A stretch of 64,000 nt of DNA. Origin: Piscinibacter sp. (lineage in GTDB: Bacteria > Pseudomonadota > Gammaproteobacteria > Burkholderiales > Burkholderiaceae_C). The translations under genes were made by a program, and so were the position numbers. Below the pieces are notes generated by a model that was not told the DNA's origin, did not search any database, and saw nothing but the letters and a program-made list of their open reading frames with translations. The stretch covers positions 1-64,000 of the forward strand of contig JADJJI010000011.1 in NCBI GenBank assembly GCA_016706565.1. The letters are read 5' to 3'. The number at the start of each line of letters is the position of its first letter. Position 1 is the first letter of the stretch. Shown in pieces: positions 36,945 to 46,097 of this stretch.

Positions 36945-37880
36945 TCAGGCGGGATTCGGGCGGGGTGGGCGAGTATCGACTCGCCAGTGCATCCGCAACA
37001 TCAGTGTTTCGCCTCGGGCCAGCGTCACCAGCCCGGGCCGGCCGGGCAGGTGGAAGGCATCGATGGGTTGCGTGATCGGTTCGAAGCAGAACGCCTCGCC
37101 GGCCGGCGGCCGGTAGACCAGGCAGTGCTCCGGGGCCATGGGCCCGCGCGGCGTGTTCAGCGGCTCCATCGACAGGTGAACCGCCAGGCCGCGCTCGGGC
37201 CAATGGATGGTTGCGTTGCCGTCCCAGCCGTCGTAGCCGTTGTCGATCAGCGCGCCGTTCATCGGGGCGCCGCCGTTCAGGTCCCAGCCCGCGGGCAGCG
37301 CCTTCGTGTGCTGCGTCGGGATCGGGTCGTCGCCGCTGAGCCACACGCCGCCCACGCGGGCGCGCGCCGTGGTCTGCGGCGTGCGCGGGAACCAGGGGTG
37401 CAGCCCGAGGCCGTAGGGCAGCGGCGTGTCGCCCCGGTGCGTCACACGCACGCTTTGCAGCAGGCCGTCATCGATCAGCTCGAAGCGTTGCAGGGCGTCG
37501 TACGCGTAGGGGTTGCCGCCGTGGTGACGCGATTCGAGCCGCATTTCGGCGACCTGCCGCTGCGGGCGCGTCAGCGACCAGGCCTGCAGCCAGCCGTCGC
37601 CGTGGATGGGATAGGGCTCGCCGGCGCGGTTGGGGGCCATCGCGAACCACTGCCCGCCGTGCTCGAAGCCGCCGTGGCTGATTCGGTTGGACCACGGCAG
37701 CATCGCGAAGGAGGCCAGCGTGTAGCGGTCTTCGCTCGTGCCCGCCCAAGGGCGCCACAGGTCCACCGCATGCCCCTGGGCGAGCCAGCGCCACTGCGCG
37801 ACACCGCCGCCGAGCGTGGGCACCAGGCCCAGGCGCTGCTGCGCGGACTCGAGCCAGACGATGTCGTGGCCGCTCGTCAC
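36945..37880 (-). CDS. Aldose 1-epimerase
   Basis: 311 residues from a GTG that overlaps the lactonase stop. The galactose-mutarotase fold is supported by [24 protein letters not shown] (catalytic His region), GLHPWFPR (second conserved His) and a late [13 protein letters not shown] with the conserved Glu. It interconverts alpha and beta anomers of the imported aldose and so feeds the dehydrogenase. Neighbours place it in the sugar oxidation cluster. Confidence 0.92.
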   Translation of the reverse strand: MTSGHDIVWLESAQQRLGLVPTLGGGVAQWRWLAQGHAVDLWRPWAGTSEDRYTLASFAMLPWSNRISHGGFEHGGQWFAMAPNRAGEPYPIHGDGWLQAWSLTRPQRQVAEMRLESRHHGGNPYAYDALQRFELIDDGLLQSVRVTHRGDTPLPYGLGLHPWFPRTPQTTARARVGGVWLSGDDPIPTQHTKALPAGWDLNGGAPMNGALIDNGYDGWDGNATIHWPERGLAVHLSMEPLNTPRGPMAPEHCLVYRPPAGEAFCFEPITQPIDAFHLPGRPGLVTLARGETLMLRMHWRVDTRPPRPNPA

Positions 37881-38785
37881 GCAACGGCTCCGAACAGGTT
37901 GGCGGGCAGCCCGGCCGCGTCGGTGTCGACGGCGAAGAGAGCCCCTGCGAGAGGCTGCTCAGCGAGCTGCCCGGGGCCCAGTTCGAAACGCGCGCTGGTG
38001 ATGAACAGCGTCTTCAGATCGGCGCCGCCGAATGCGACATTGCTGATGTGGTCGGTGGGCAGCCGCACGCGGGCCAGCTCGGCGCCGCTGTCCGGATCGT
38101 GGCAGCTCACGCTGGCGGCGCCCCAGTGCGCGATCCACAGCCGGCCGGCCGCGTCGGTGGTCATGCCGTCGGGAAAGCCGTCGCCGCGCTCGAAGCGCAG
38201 GAACTCGCGCGACGCGCCGAGCGTGCCGCTGGACGGATCGAAGGCGAATGCATGCACCTTGCGGCGCACCGTGTCGTTGAAGAACATCGTGCGGCCGTCG
38301 AGCGACCAGGTCGGCCCGTTGCTCACGGCGAAGCCGGCATCGAAGGCGCGCACGCAGCGGCCGGGGCCGTCGAAGCGGTACAGCGCGCCGGTGGGTGCGA
38401 GGCAGGCGCTGTCCATCGTGCCGCCCCAGAAGCGGCCCCGGGCATCGCACTTGCCGTCGTTGAACCGGTTGGCGGTTCTTTCGGGCTCGGGCTCGTCGAG
38501 CCGGTGCAGCGTGCCGGTCGCCGGCTCGTAGAACGCGAAGCCGCGGCGCAGCGTGATCACCAGGCCCGGGCCATCGGCGCGCTCGGCCACGGCGGAGATC
38601 GTGTCGTCGAGCTGCCACTGGCGCTGCTCGCCGGTGGCGGGCGTGTGGCGGAACAGGCGCTTCTCGAGGATGTCGACCCAGTACAGCGACTGCTCGCGCA
38701 CCGACCAGCAGGTGCCTTCGCCCAGCGTGGCCCCGGCGGGCCAGACGCAGCGCACGCTGCCGAGGGTGGGTGGCTGCAGGCCCAT
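37877..38785 (-). CDS. SMP-30/gluconolactonase-family sugar lactonase
   Basis: 302 residues. A six-bladed propeller of the SMP-30 family: LGEGTCWSVREQSLYWVDI (metal-binding Glu near the start), NRFNDGKCDARGRFWGGTMD (Asn/Asp metal ligands), VSNGPTWSLDGRTMFFNDT and DGFPDGMTTDAAGRLWIAHWGA (Asp ligand) are in the expected order. It should open an aldono-lactone to the acid, the step after the sugar dehydrogenase. The gene follows the dehydratase by 7 bases and overlaps the epimerase gene. Confidence 0.93.
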   Translation of the reverse strand: MGLQPPTLGSVRCVWPAGATLGEGTCWSVREQSLYWVDILEKRLFRHTPATGEQRQWQLDDTISAVAERADGPGLVITLRRGFAFYEPATGTLHRLDEPEPERTANRFNDGKCDARGRFWGGTMDSACLAPTGALYRFDGPGRCVRAFDAGFAVSNGPTWSLDGRTMFFNDTVRRKVHAFAFDPSSGTLGASREFLRFERGDGFPDGMTTDAAGRLWIAHWGAASVSCHDPDSGAELARVRLPTDHISNVAFGGADLKTLFITSARFELGPGQLAEQPLAGALFAVDTDAAGLPANLFGAVA

Positions 38786-38792
38786 GCCGAGA

Positions 38793-40514
38793 TCAGTGCG
38801 AGTCGCGCGGCACCGGCGCACCGCTGCCGCCGACCAGGAAGTCGAGGTCGGCACCCAGGTGCGCCTGCTGCACATGGTCGACGTAGACCTTGTACCAGCC
38901 GCGAGCCGGAGGTACCGGCGCCTGCCAGGCCGCGCGGCGCCGCGCCAGCTCGGCGTCGCTCACCTCGAGATGCAGGCGGCGGTTGGCCACGTCGAGCTCG
39001 ATCACGTCACCGTCCTTCACCAGCGCCAGCGGCCCGCCCGCGGCGGCCTCCGGCGACGTGTGCAGCACCACGGTGCCATAGGCCGTGCCGCTCATGCGCG
39101 CGTCGCTGATGCGGACCATGTCGGTGATGCCCTTGCGCAGCACCTTCGGCGGCAGCGGCATGTTGCCGACCTCGGCCATGCCGGGGTAGCCCTTGGGGCC
39201 GCAGTTCTTCAGCACCATCACGCAGTGCTCGTCGATGTCGAGCGTTTCGTCGTCGATGCGCGCATGGAACTCTTCGATGCTCTCGAACACCACGGCGCGG
39301 CCGCGGTGCTGCAGCAGGTGCTCGCTGGCCGCCGAGGGCTTGATCACCGCGCCGTCGGGCGCCAGGTTGCCGCGCAGCACGGCGATGCCGGCGGCAGGCT
39401 TGAAGGGCTCGGCCAGCGGCCGGATCACCTCGCGGTTCCAGCAGGGCGCGTCGGCGATGTTCTCGCCGATCGACTTGCCGTTCACGGTGGCGGCGTCGGC
39501 GTGCAACAGGTGGCGGATCTCCTTCATCACCGCGGGCAGGCCGCCGGCGTAGAAGAAGTCCTCCATCAGGAAGCGGCCGGAGGGCTGCAGGTCGACGAGG
39601 CAGGGCACCTGCGAGCCGAGCTGGTCCCAGTCGTCGAGCTTGAGCTCCACGCCCATGCGGCCGGCCACGGCGAGCAGGTGGATCACCGCGTTGGTCGAGC
39701 CGCCGATCGCGGCGTTGGTGCGGATCGCGTTCTCGAAGGCCTGGCGCGTGAGGATCTTCGACATGCGCAGGTCGTCGTTGACCATCTCGACGATGCGCCG
39801 GCCGGTCAGCTGCGCGAGCCGGTTGCGGCGCGTGTCGGCGGCGGGGATGGCGGCGTTCTCGGGCAGCGACATGCCCAGCGCCTCGACCATGCTGGCCATC
39901 GTCGATGCGGTGCCCATGGTCATGCAGCTGCCCTTGCTGCGGTGCATGCAGCTCTCGGCCTGCGTGAACTCGTCCATCGTCATCTCGCCGGCGCGCACCA
40001 TCTCGCTCATCTGCCACACGCCGGTGCCCGAGCCGATGTCCTTGCCGCGGAACTTGCCGTTGAGCATCGGCCCGCCCGACAGGCCGATGGTCGGCAGGTC
40101 GCAGCTGGCCGCGCCCATCAGCAGCGCCGGCGTGGTCTTGTCGCAGCCCATCAGCAGCACCACGCCGTCGATCGGGTTGCCGCGGATCGATTCCTCCACG
40201 TCCATCGACGCGAGGTTGCGGAACAGCATCGCGGTGGGCCGCAGCTGCGTCTCGCCGAGCGACATGACCGGGAACTCGAGCGGGAAGCCGCCCGCCTCGT
40301 AGACGCCGCGCTTGACGAACTCCGCCAACTCGCGGAAGTGCCCGTTGCACGGCGTCAGCTCGCTCCAGGTGTTGCAGATGCCGATCACCGGCCGGCCGTC
40401 GAGCAGGTCGTGCGGGTAGCCCTGGTTCTTGATCCAGCTGCGGTGCACGAAGCCGTCGCGGTCCTGGCGGCCGAACCAGGCCTGGCTGCGGCGGACGGGC
40501 TTCTTCGGATCCAT
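38793..40514 (-). CDS. IlvD/Edd-family sugar-acid dehydratase, probably L-arabinonate dehydratase
   Basis: 573 residues. Three cluster-binding Cys (Cys56 in TPCNGH, Cys124 in MGCDKTTPA, Cys197 in GSCMTMGTAST) fit a [2Fe-2S]-containing pentonate dehydratase. SQAWFGRQDRDGFVHRSWIKNQGYPHDL and AQLTGRRIVEMVNDDL closely resemble rhizobial/azospirillal arabinonate dehydratases, less so xylonate dehydratases. It converts the aldonate to the 2-keto-3-deoxy acid. First gene of the minus-strand cluster that continues with lactonase, epimerase and chvE-gguAB. Confidence 0.9.
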   Translation of the reverse strand: MDPKKPVRRSQAWFGRQDRDGFVHRSWIKNQGYPHDLLDGRPVIGICNTWSELTPCNGHFRELAEFVKRGVYEAGGFPLEFPVMSLGETQLRPTAMLFRNLASMDVEESIRGNPIDGVVLLMGCDKTTPALLMGAASCDLPTIGLSGGPMLNGKFRGKDIGSGTGVWQMSEMVRAGEMTMDEFTQAESCMHRSKGSCMTMGTASTMASMVEALGMSLPENAAIPAADTRRNRLAQLTGRRIVEMVNDDLRMSKILTRQAFENAIRTNAAIGGSTNAVIHLLAVAGRMGVELKLDDWDQLGSQVPCLVDLQPSGRFLMEDFFYAGGLPAVMKEIRHLLHADAATVNGKSIGENIADAPCWNREVIRPLAEPFKPAAGIAVLRGNLAPDGAVIKPSAASEHLLQHRGRAVVFESIEEFHARIDDETLDIDEHCVMVLKNCGPKGYPGMAEVGNMPLPPKVLRKGITDMVRISDARMSGTAYGTVVLHTSPEAAAGGPLALVKDGDVIELDVANRRLHLEVSDAELARRRAAWQAPVPPARGWYKVYVDHVQQAHLGADLDFLVGGSGAPVPRDSH

Positions 40515-40598
40515 GCGAACGTTCTCCAGGGCGGCTTGACGCGCAGGATGCTATCGCTCCACACTGATAAATGAAAAATAAGCAAATCGGTGTCTGAC
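40515..40598. promoter_or_regulatory. Divergent promoter region between dehydratase and sugar dehydrogenase genes
   Basis: 84 bases between two divergent genes. The right half is A/T-rich against a very GC-rich background (around TGATAAATGAAAAATAAGCAA, 40564-40584), as expected for promoter and LysR-type binding sites. No exact -35/-10 pair can be assigned by eye. Confidence 0.55.
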
Positions 40599-41384
40599 AT
40601 GCCAAATTCGATATCTCAACTCTCCCCAGCGATCTACCCCGACCTGCGCGGCCGTGCCGTCTTCGTGACCGGCGGCGGCTCGGGCATCGGCGCGGCCATC
40701 GTTTCGGCCTTCGCGGCGCAGGGCGCGCGCGTGGCCTTCGTCGACGTGGCTGCCGCCGCCAGCGAGGCGCTTTCGGCGCAGCTGGCCGCCAACGGACAAG
40801 CCGCGCCCTGGTGGCGCGCCTGCGACGTGCGCGACGTGGCCGCGTTGCAGTCGGCCATCGCCGACGCGGCGGCCGAACTCGGCGACTTCCAAACGCTGGT
40901 CAACAACGTCGCCAGCGACGACCGCCACACGCTGGCGTCGATCACGCCGGCGTTCTACGACGATCGCATCGCCATCAACCAGCGCGCCGCGCTGTTCGCG
41001 ATGCAGGCTGTGGTGCCGGGCATGCAGCGCCTGGGCGGCGGCGCCATCGTCAACCTCGGTTCGATCGGCTGGCAGATCAAGTCGGCCGACTACCCCTGCT
41101 ACGCCATTTCCAAGTCGGCGGTGAACGGCCTGACGCGCGGCACGGCGGCCTCGCTCGGGCGTGACCGCATCCGCGTCAACACCGTCACGCCGGGCTGGGT
41201 GATGACCGAGCGGCAGAAGCAGCTGTGGGTCACGCCGGAGGCAGAACGCGAGATCGACCGCAACCAGTGCCTGCCCGATCGCCTGCAGCCCGAGGACATC
41301 GCGGCGATGGTGTTGTTCCTGGCCTCGGATGGTGCCCGCATGTGCACCGCGCAGGAATTCATCGTGGATGGCGGCTGGAGGTAG
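40599..41384 (+). CDS. SDR-family sugar 1-dehydrogenase (XylB-like)
   Basis: 261 residues. The NAD(P) motif is TGGGSGIG (about 24-31) and the catalytic set is Ser155, Tyr168 and Lys172 (YAISK). The opening AIYPDLRGRAVFVTGGGSGIG, the DDRHTLASITPAFYDDRI segment and the ending CTAQEFIVDGGWR closely follow the D-xylose dehydrogenase XylB of Caulobacter. It should oxidise an aldose at C1 to the lactone. Start at ATG 40599; a GTG 9 bases upstream in frame is possible. Convergent with the LysR gene. Confidence 0.9.
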   Translation: MPNSISQLSPAIYPDLRGRAVFVTGGGSGIGAAIVSAFAAQGARVAFVDVAAAASEALSAQLAANGQAAPWWRACDVRDVAALQSAIADAAAELGDFQTLVNNVASDDRHTLASITPAFYDDRIAINQRAALFAMQAVVPGMQRLGGGAIVNLGSIGWQIKSADYPCYAISKSAVNGLTRGTAASLGRDRIRVNTVTPGWVMTERQKQLWVTPEAEREIDRNQCLPDRLQPEDIAAMVLFLASDGARMCTAQEFIVDGGWR

Positions 41385-41390
41385 TTCCCG

Positions 41391-42362
41391 TCAGTCCAGC
41401 CCAGCCAGATCCAGCTCGGTGCCGTAGACCGTCAGCGCGGCTGCCTTCAGCGCGCGCAGCATCACCTTGGCGGCTGGCGACAGCAGGCGGTCCGTGCGGG
41501 TGATCAGCCCGAAGGCGTCCATCTTGCAGGGCAGCGCGATCGGCAAGATGGCCACCATGCCGTGCTGCGCGTAGTAGCGCGCCACGTCGGTGGCGATCAC
41601 CGCGAGCAGGTCACTGCCCTGCAGCATCTTGGTGACGAACAGCAGCGCCGTCGTCTCGATCAGGTTGCTCGGCGACTCCAGGCCTTCCTCCTGGAACATC
41701 AGCTCGAAGCGATGCCGCAGCACGCTGCCCGGCGGCGGCACGATCCAGCCGTTGCCGACCACGTCGCGCAGCGTCAGGCGCGTATTGGCCAGCAGCGGGT
41801 GGCCGGGCCGCACGATGGCGCTGACCGGCTCCTCGACGATCGCCTCATAGCGCAGCGCGCTCTTGTCGTGGCGCTCGAACAGGCGGCCGACCACCATGTC
41901 GAGCTTGCCCTGCGCGAGGCGCTCCATCAGCACGTCGCTGGTCTCGATGGCGAGCTGCACGCGCAGGCTCGGGTGCTGCTGCTTGACCTGCGCCACGGCG
42001 GTGGGCATCAGGTTCAGCCCCGGCGCGGTGATCGAGCCGATGCTGACCTGCCCGAAGCGCCCCGACTTCAGAGCCTCGATCTCGTCGTGCGCCTGCGAAA
42101 GGCTGGCCAGCGCCATGCGCGCGTGGCGGATCATCGTCTCGCCGTACCAGGTGGCCCGCATGCCGCGCGGCAGCCGGTCGAACAGCGGCACGCCGAGCAT
42201 GTCCTCCAGCTCCTTGAGCAGCTTCGAGGCCGCCGGCTGCGTCATGTTCAGCACCTGCGCGGCGCGGTGGATGTTGCCCTCCTCCTCCAGCGCCATGAGC
42301 AGCAACAGTTGCCGCGTTTTCAGCCGCGCCCGGATGAACCAGTGCGTGTAGTTGGTCGACAT
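41391..42362 (-). CDS. LysR-family regulator, GbpR-like
   Basis: 323 residues. The helix-turn-helix is at about residues 15-75 (LKTRQLLLLMALEEEGNIHRAAQVLNM, then QPAASKLLKELEDMLG). The long N-terminal lead (HWFIRARLKTRQL) and effector domain resemble GbpR, the galactose-responsive regulator of chvE in Agrobacterium/Azospirillum. Located between the sugar dehydrogenase and gguC genes, it diverges from gguC and probably controls both flanking clusters, responding to an imported sugar or its derivative. Confidence 0.9.
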   Translation of the reverse strand: MSTNYTHWFIRARLKTRQLLLLMALEEEGNIHRAAQVLNMTQPAASKLLKELEDMLGVPLFDRLPRGMRATWYGETMIRHARMALASLSQAHDEIEALKSGRFGQVSIGSITAPGLNLMPTAVAQVKQQHPSLRVQLAIETSDVLMERLAQGKLDMVVGRLFERHDKSALRYEAIVEEPVSAIVRPGHPLLANTRLTLRDVVGNGWIVPPPGSVLRHRFELMFQEEGLESPSNLIETTALLFVTKMLQGSDLLAVIATDVARYYAQHGMVAILPIALPCKMDAFGLITRTDRLLSPAAKVMLRALKAAALTVYGTELDLAGLD

Positions 42363-42504
42363 CGGGCCTCGTCTGGTTCTGACATCCCGAATCGTATATG
42401 TCTGGGGGCTGAAAATCTATTGGATCGTTATCGGTCTGCTCCGTACGATCTGCCGCACATCAATTCCGGGGCGCCGCGCGCGACCACCGGGCGACGGAGG
42501 CGAC
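42363..42504. promoter_or_regulatory. Divergent LysR/gguC control region
   Basis: 142 bases with lower GC than the genes around it. Two related stretches, GAATCGTATATGTC and TTGGATCGTTATCGG, are candidate halves of a LysR operator (dyad of T-N11-A type). The gguC ribosome-binding site GGAGG is at the right end. Confidence 0.5.
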
Positions 42505-43512
42505 ATGCGATTCATCCAGTATCTCGATGGCGACGGCAACCAGCGGGTCGGCTGCACCAGCACCGACGCCGGGCGCGTGCGGCGCCTGGATGGCGTGGCC
42601 AGCACCGTGGCACTGGCGCAGGCGGCCTTCGCGCATGCGCTGCCGATGGAGCAGATGGCCGAGCTGCGCCTGGGTGCGCTCGAGCCGACGCCACTGGCGC
42701 GCATGCTCGAGAGCCTGCGTGTGCTCACGCCGCTGATGCACGACGACCCGTCGCGCTGCCTGGTCACCGGCACCGGCCTCACCCACCTGGGCAGTGCCGC
42801 CACGCGCGACGCCATGCATCACAAGGTCAATGCGCAGGAGGAATCGGCGCTCACCGACTCGATGCGCATGTTCAAGTGGGGCCTGGAGGGCGGGCGCCCG
42901 GCAGCGGGTGCGGCCGGCGTGCAGCCCGAGTGGTTCTACAAGGGCGACGGCAGCATCGTCGTCGCGCCTGGCGCGGCGCTGCCTTCGCCGAACTTCGCGC
43001 TCGACGGCGGCGAGGAGCCCGAGCTCGTCGGGCTGTACTGGATCGCGCCCGACGGCACGCCCTGCCGGCTCGGCTTTGCGGTGGGCAACGAGTTCTCCGA
43101 CCATGTCACCGAGCGGCAGAACTACCTCTACCTCGCGCATTCGAAGCTGCGCGCCTGTGCGGTCGGCCCCGAGCTGCGCAGCGGCGCGCTGCCGGCCGAC
43201 CTGCAAGGCAGCAGCCGCATCCGCCGCGGCGAGCGCGTGGTGTGGGAGAAGCCCTTCGCCACCGGCGAGGCCAACATGTGCCACACGCTGGCCAATCTCG
43301 AGTACCACCACTTCAAGTACGCGCAGCACCGCCGCCCGGGCGACGTGCACCTGCACTTCTTCGGCACCGCCACGCTGAGCTTTGCCGACGGTATTCACGT
43401 CGAGCCGGGTGACCTGTTCGAGATCGAGCAGCCCGCCTTCGGCGCTGCGCTGGTCAACCCGCTGACGGCCGACACGCGTGCCTTCGCCCCCGGCGCCGTG
43501 CATGCGCTCTGA
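42505..43512 (+). CDS. gguC: GguC / AraD1-type fumarylacetoacetate-hydrolase-family protein
   Basis: 335 residues, the GguC length. FAH-fold landmarks: VTGTGLTHLGSAATRD, a stretch FAVGNEFSDHVTERQNYLYLAHSKLRACAVGPEL with clustered acidic metal ligands, and HLHFFGTATLSF near the end. In sugar-acid pathways FAH-family enzymes dehydrate 2-keto-3-deoxy-pentonate to 2-oxoglutarate semialdehyde (XylX in Caulobacter). The next gene encodes the matching semialdehyde dehydrogenase, 4 bases after this stop, so that reaction is the best inference; historically GguC had no assigned function. Confidence 0.88.
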   Translation: MRFIQYLDGDGNQRVGCTSTDAGRVRRLDGVASTVALAQAAFAHALPMEQMAELRLGALEPTPLARMLESLRVLTPLMHDDPSRCLVTGTGLTHLGSAATRDAMHHKVNAQEESALTDSMRMFKWGLEGGRPAAGAAGVQPEWFYKGDGSIVVAPGAALPSPNFALDGGEEPELVGLYWIAPDGTPCRLGFAVGNEFSDHVTERQNYLYLAHSKLRACAVGPELRSGALPADLQGSSRIRRGERVVWEKPFATGEANMCHTLANLEYHHFKYAQHRRPGDVHLHFFGTATLSFADGIHVEPGDLFEIEQPAFGAALVNPLTADTRAFAPGAVHAL

Positions 43513-43516
43513 CACC

Positions 43517-44956
43517 ATGGCCACGCACTTCAAGCACTACATCAACGGCCGCTGGGAAACCGGCGTCACGCTCGGCGTGAGCGAGAACCCGTCGGACCTG
43601 GCCGACGTGGTCGGCGAATTCGCACGCGCCGATGCGGCGCAGGCCGAGTCGGCCATCCGCGCCGCCGCCGATGCGCGCGAGGCCTGGGCGCACAGCACGC
43701 CGCAGCGGCGTGCCGAGGTGCTCGACTTCATCGGCAGCGAAGTGCTCGCGCGCAAGGACGAACTCGGCGCGCTGCTCGCCCGTGAGGAAGGCAAGACGCT
43801 GCCCGAGGCGATCGGCGAAGCCGCGCGCGCCGGCCAGATCTTCAAGTTCTTCGCCGGCGAGGCGCTGCGCATCCCGGGAGAGAAGCTCGCCTCGGTGCGG
43901 CCGGGTGTCGAGGTCGAGGTCACGCGCGAGCCCGTCGGCGTGGTCGGGCTGATCGCGCCGTGGAACTTCCCGCTCGCCATCCCGGCCTGGAAGATCGCGC
44001 CGGCACTCGCCTATGGCAACACGGTGGTGTTCAAGCCCGCCGAGCTGGTGCCCGGTTGCGCCTGGGCGCTGGCCGAGATCATCAGCCGCTCGGGCCTGCC
44101 CGCCGGCGCCTTCAACCTGGTGCTGGGCAGCGGCCGGCGCGTCGGGCAGACGATCGTCGAGAGCCCGCTGGTCGACGCGATCAGCTTCACCGGCTCGGTG
44201 CCGGTGGGCGAGGCGCTGCTGGCCACCGCCACCGCGCGGCGCGCCCGCGTGCAGCTCGAGATGGGCGGCAAGAACCCGCTGGTGGTGCTGGCCGATGCCG
44301 CGCTCGAACGCGCCGTCGAGCACGCCATCCAGGGCGCCTTCTATTCCACCGGTCAGCGTTGCACGGCCTCGAGCCGGATCATCGTCGAGGCGCCGGTGTT
44401 CGATCGTTTCGCGTCGCTGATGCGCCAGCGCACCGCGGCGCTGGTGGTCGGCCATGCGCTGGAGCGCGGCACGCAGATCGGCCCGGTGGTCAGCGCCGAT
44501 CAGCTCGCGCAGGACCTGTCGTACGTCGACATCGGCCGCAACGAAGGCGCCGAATGGCTGTGCGGCGGCGAGGCGCTGGAGCGGCCCACGCGCGGCCACT
44601 ACATGAGCCCGGCGCTGTTCATCGCGCAGCCGCGCCACCGCATCGCGCGCGAAGAGATCTTCGGGCCCGTGGCCTGCCTGATCCGCGCCGACGATTACGA
44701 GCACGCCCTGGCCCTGGCCAACGACACGCCGTTCGGCCTGTGCGCCGGGATCTGCACCGATTCGCTGGCACGCGCCACGCACTTCAAGCGCCATGCGCAG
44801 GCCGGCATGGTGATGGTCAACCTGCCCACCGCCGGCGTCGACCCGCACGTGCCCTTCGGCGGCCGCAAGGCCTCCAGCCACGGGCCGCGCGAGCAGGGCC
44901 GCCACGCCGTCGAGTTCTACACGACGGTGAAGACGGCCTATGTGCAGGCGGCCTGA
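43517..44956 (+). CDS. Aldehyde dehydrogenase, probable 2-oxoglutarate semialdehyde (2,5-dioxovalerate) dehydrogenase
   Basis: 479 residues. Catalytic Glu248 in LEMGGKNP and Cys282 in STGQRCTASSR; oxyanion Asn150 in PWNFP. The YINGRWETG start and the PTAGVDPHVPFGGRKASSHGPREQG region match pentose-pathway 2-oxoglutarate semialdehyde dehydrogenases (araE/xylA type). It would oxidise the product of GguC to 2-oxoglutarate, feeding the TCA cycle. Start at ATG 43517, 4 bases after gguC. Confidence 0.92.
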   Translation: MATHFKHYINGRWETGVTLGVSENPSDLADVVGEFARADAAQAESAIRAAADAREAWAHSTPQRRAEVLDFIGSEVLARKDELGALLAREEGKTLPEAIGEAARAGQIFKFFAGEALRIPGEKLASVRPGVEVEVTREPVGVVGLIAPWNFPLAIPAWKIAPALAYGNTVVFKPAELVPGCAWALAEIISRSGLPAGAFNLVLGSGRRVGQTIVESPLVDAISFTGSVPVGEALLATATARRARVQLEMGGKNPLVVLADAALERAVEHAIQGAFYSTGQRCTASSRIIVEAPVFDRFASLMRQRTAALVVGHALERGTQIGPVVSADQLAQDLSYVDIGRNEGAEWLCGGEALERPTRGHYMSPALFIAQPRHRIAREEIFGPVACLIRADDYEHALALANDTPFGLCAGICTDSLARATHFKRHAQAGMVMVNLPTAGVDPHVPFGGRKASSHGPREQGRHAVEFYTTVKTAYVQAA

Positions 44957-45068
44957 TCGCCGCATCGATCGCATCACTACTGACAACGATTTCTAACGCA
45001 GCGACCGGCCGATCGACGGCCCGCCGGCGCCTGCCACAAGACCACGCCGTCCAGACCCAGGAGACAAC

Positions 45069-46034
45069 ATGACGACATCCAGACGACAAGTGATCGCGGC
45101 GCTCGGCGCCGTGCCGGTGGTGGCCGCCTGGCCGGGCCTGGCCCGCGCCCAGGGCAAGATCGTGCTCGGCTTCTCGCAGATCGGTGCCGAGTCGGAATGG
45201 CGCACCGCCAACAGCGAGTCGATCAAGTCCGCCGCCAAGGAAGCAGGCATCGAGCTGAAGTTCTCCGACGCGCAGCAGAAGCAGGAGAACCAGATCAAGG
45301 CGATCCGCTCCTTCATCGCCCAGAAGGTCGACGTGATCGCCTTCTCGCCGGTGGTCGAGTCGGGCTGGGGCACGGTGCTGCGCGAGGCCAAGGCCGCCAA
45401 GATCCCGGTGATCCTGTCGGACCGCGCCGTCAACGAGAAGGACGACAGCCTGTGGGTCAGCTTCATGGGTTCGGACTTCGTCGAGGAAGGCCGCAAGGCC
45501 GGCCGCTGGCTGCTCGAGAACATGAAGGGCAAGACGGGCGACGTGAACATCGTCGAGCTGCAGGGCACGGTGGGCTCGGCGCCGGCCATCGACCGCAAGA
45601 AGGGCTTCGAGGAGATCATCAAGGCCGACCCGCGCTTCAAGATCATCCGCTCGCAGACCGGTGACTTCACCCGTGCCAAGGGCAAGGAGGTGATGGAAGC
45701 CTTCCTGAAGGCCGAGGGCAAGAAGATCAACGTGCTCTACGCGCACAACGACGACATGGCCATCGGCGCGATCCAGGCCATCGAGGAAGCCGGCATGAAG
45801 CCCGCCAAGGACATCACCATCATCTCGATCGATGCGGTGAAGGGCGCCTTCGAGGCGATGATGGCCGGCAAGCTCAACGTCAGCGTCGAATGCAGCCCGC
45901 TGCTCGGGCCGCAGCTGATGCAGGCGGTGAAGGACCTGAAGGCCGGCAAGACGCTGCCGCGGCGCATCGTCACCGAGGAGGGAATCTTCCCGATGGAAGT
46001 GGCCGCCAAGGAATTCCCGAAACGCAAGTACTGA
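45069..46034 (+). CDS. ytfQ: Sugar ABC transporter substrate-binding protein YtfQ
   Basis: 321 residues. The N-terminus TTSRRQVIAALGAVPVVAAWPGLARA has a twin-Arg-like pair followed by a signal peptide, so Tat export is possible. The mature part IVLGFSQIGAESEWRTANSESIKSAAKEAG is the typical YtfQ opening; FSPVVESGWGTVLREAKAAKIPVILSDRAV, AHNDDMAIGAIQAIEEAG and IDAVKGAFEAMMAGKLNVSVE follow. In E. coli YtfQ binds galactofuranose/galactose. First gene of a four-gene transporter, 112 bases after the aldehyde dehydrogenase gene. Confidence 0.93.
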   Translation: MTTSRRQVIAALGAVPVVAAWPGLARAQGKIVLGFSQIGAESEWRTANSESIKSAAKEAGIELKFSDAQQKQENQIKAIRSFIAQKVDVIAFSPVVESGWGTVLREAKAAKIPVILSDRAVNEKDDSLWVSFMGSDFVEEGRKAGRWLLENMKGKTGDVNIVELQGTVGSAPAIDRKKGFEEIIKADPRFKIIRSQTGDFTRAKGKEVMEAFLKAEGKKINVLYAHNDDMAIGAIQAIEEAGMKPAKDITIISIDAVKGAFEAMMAGKLNVSVECSPLLGPQLMQAVKDLKAGKTLPRRIVTEEGIFPMEVAAKEFPKRKY

Positions 46035-46097
46035 GGCCTGACGAAACCCGCTCCGGAACCCCGGCGGGATTCGATGTCTCCTTTCCGGCCAGGGATT

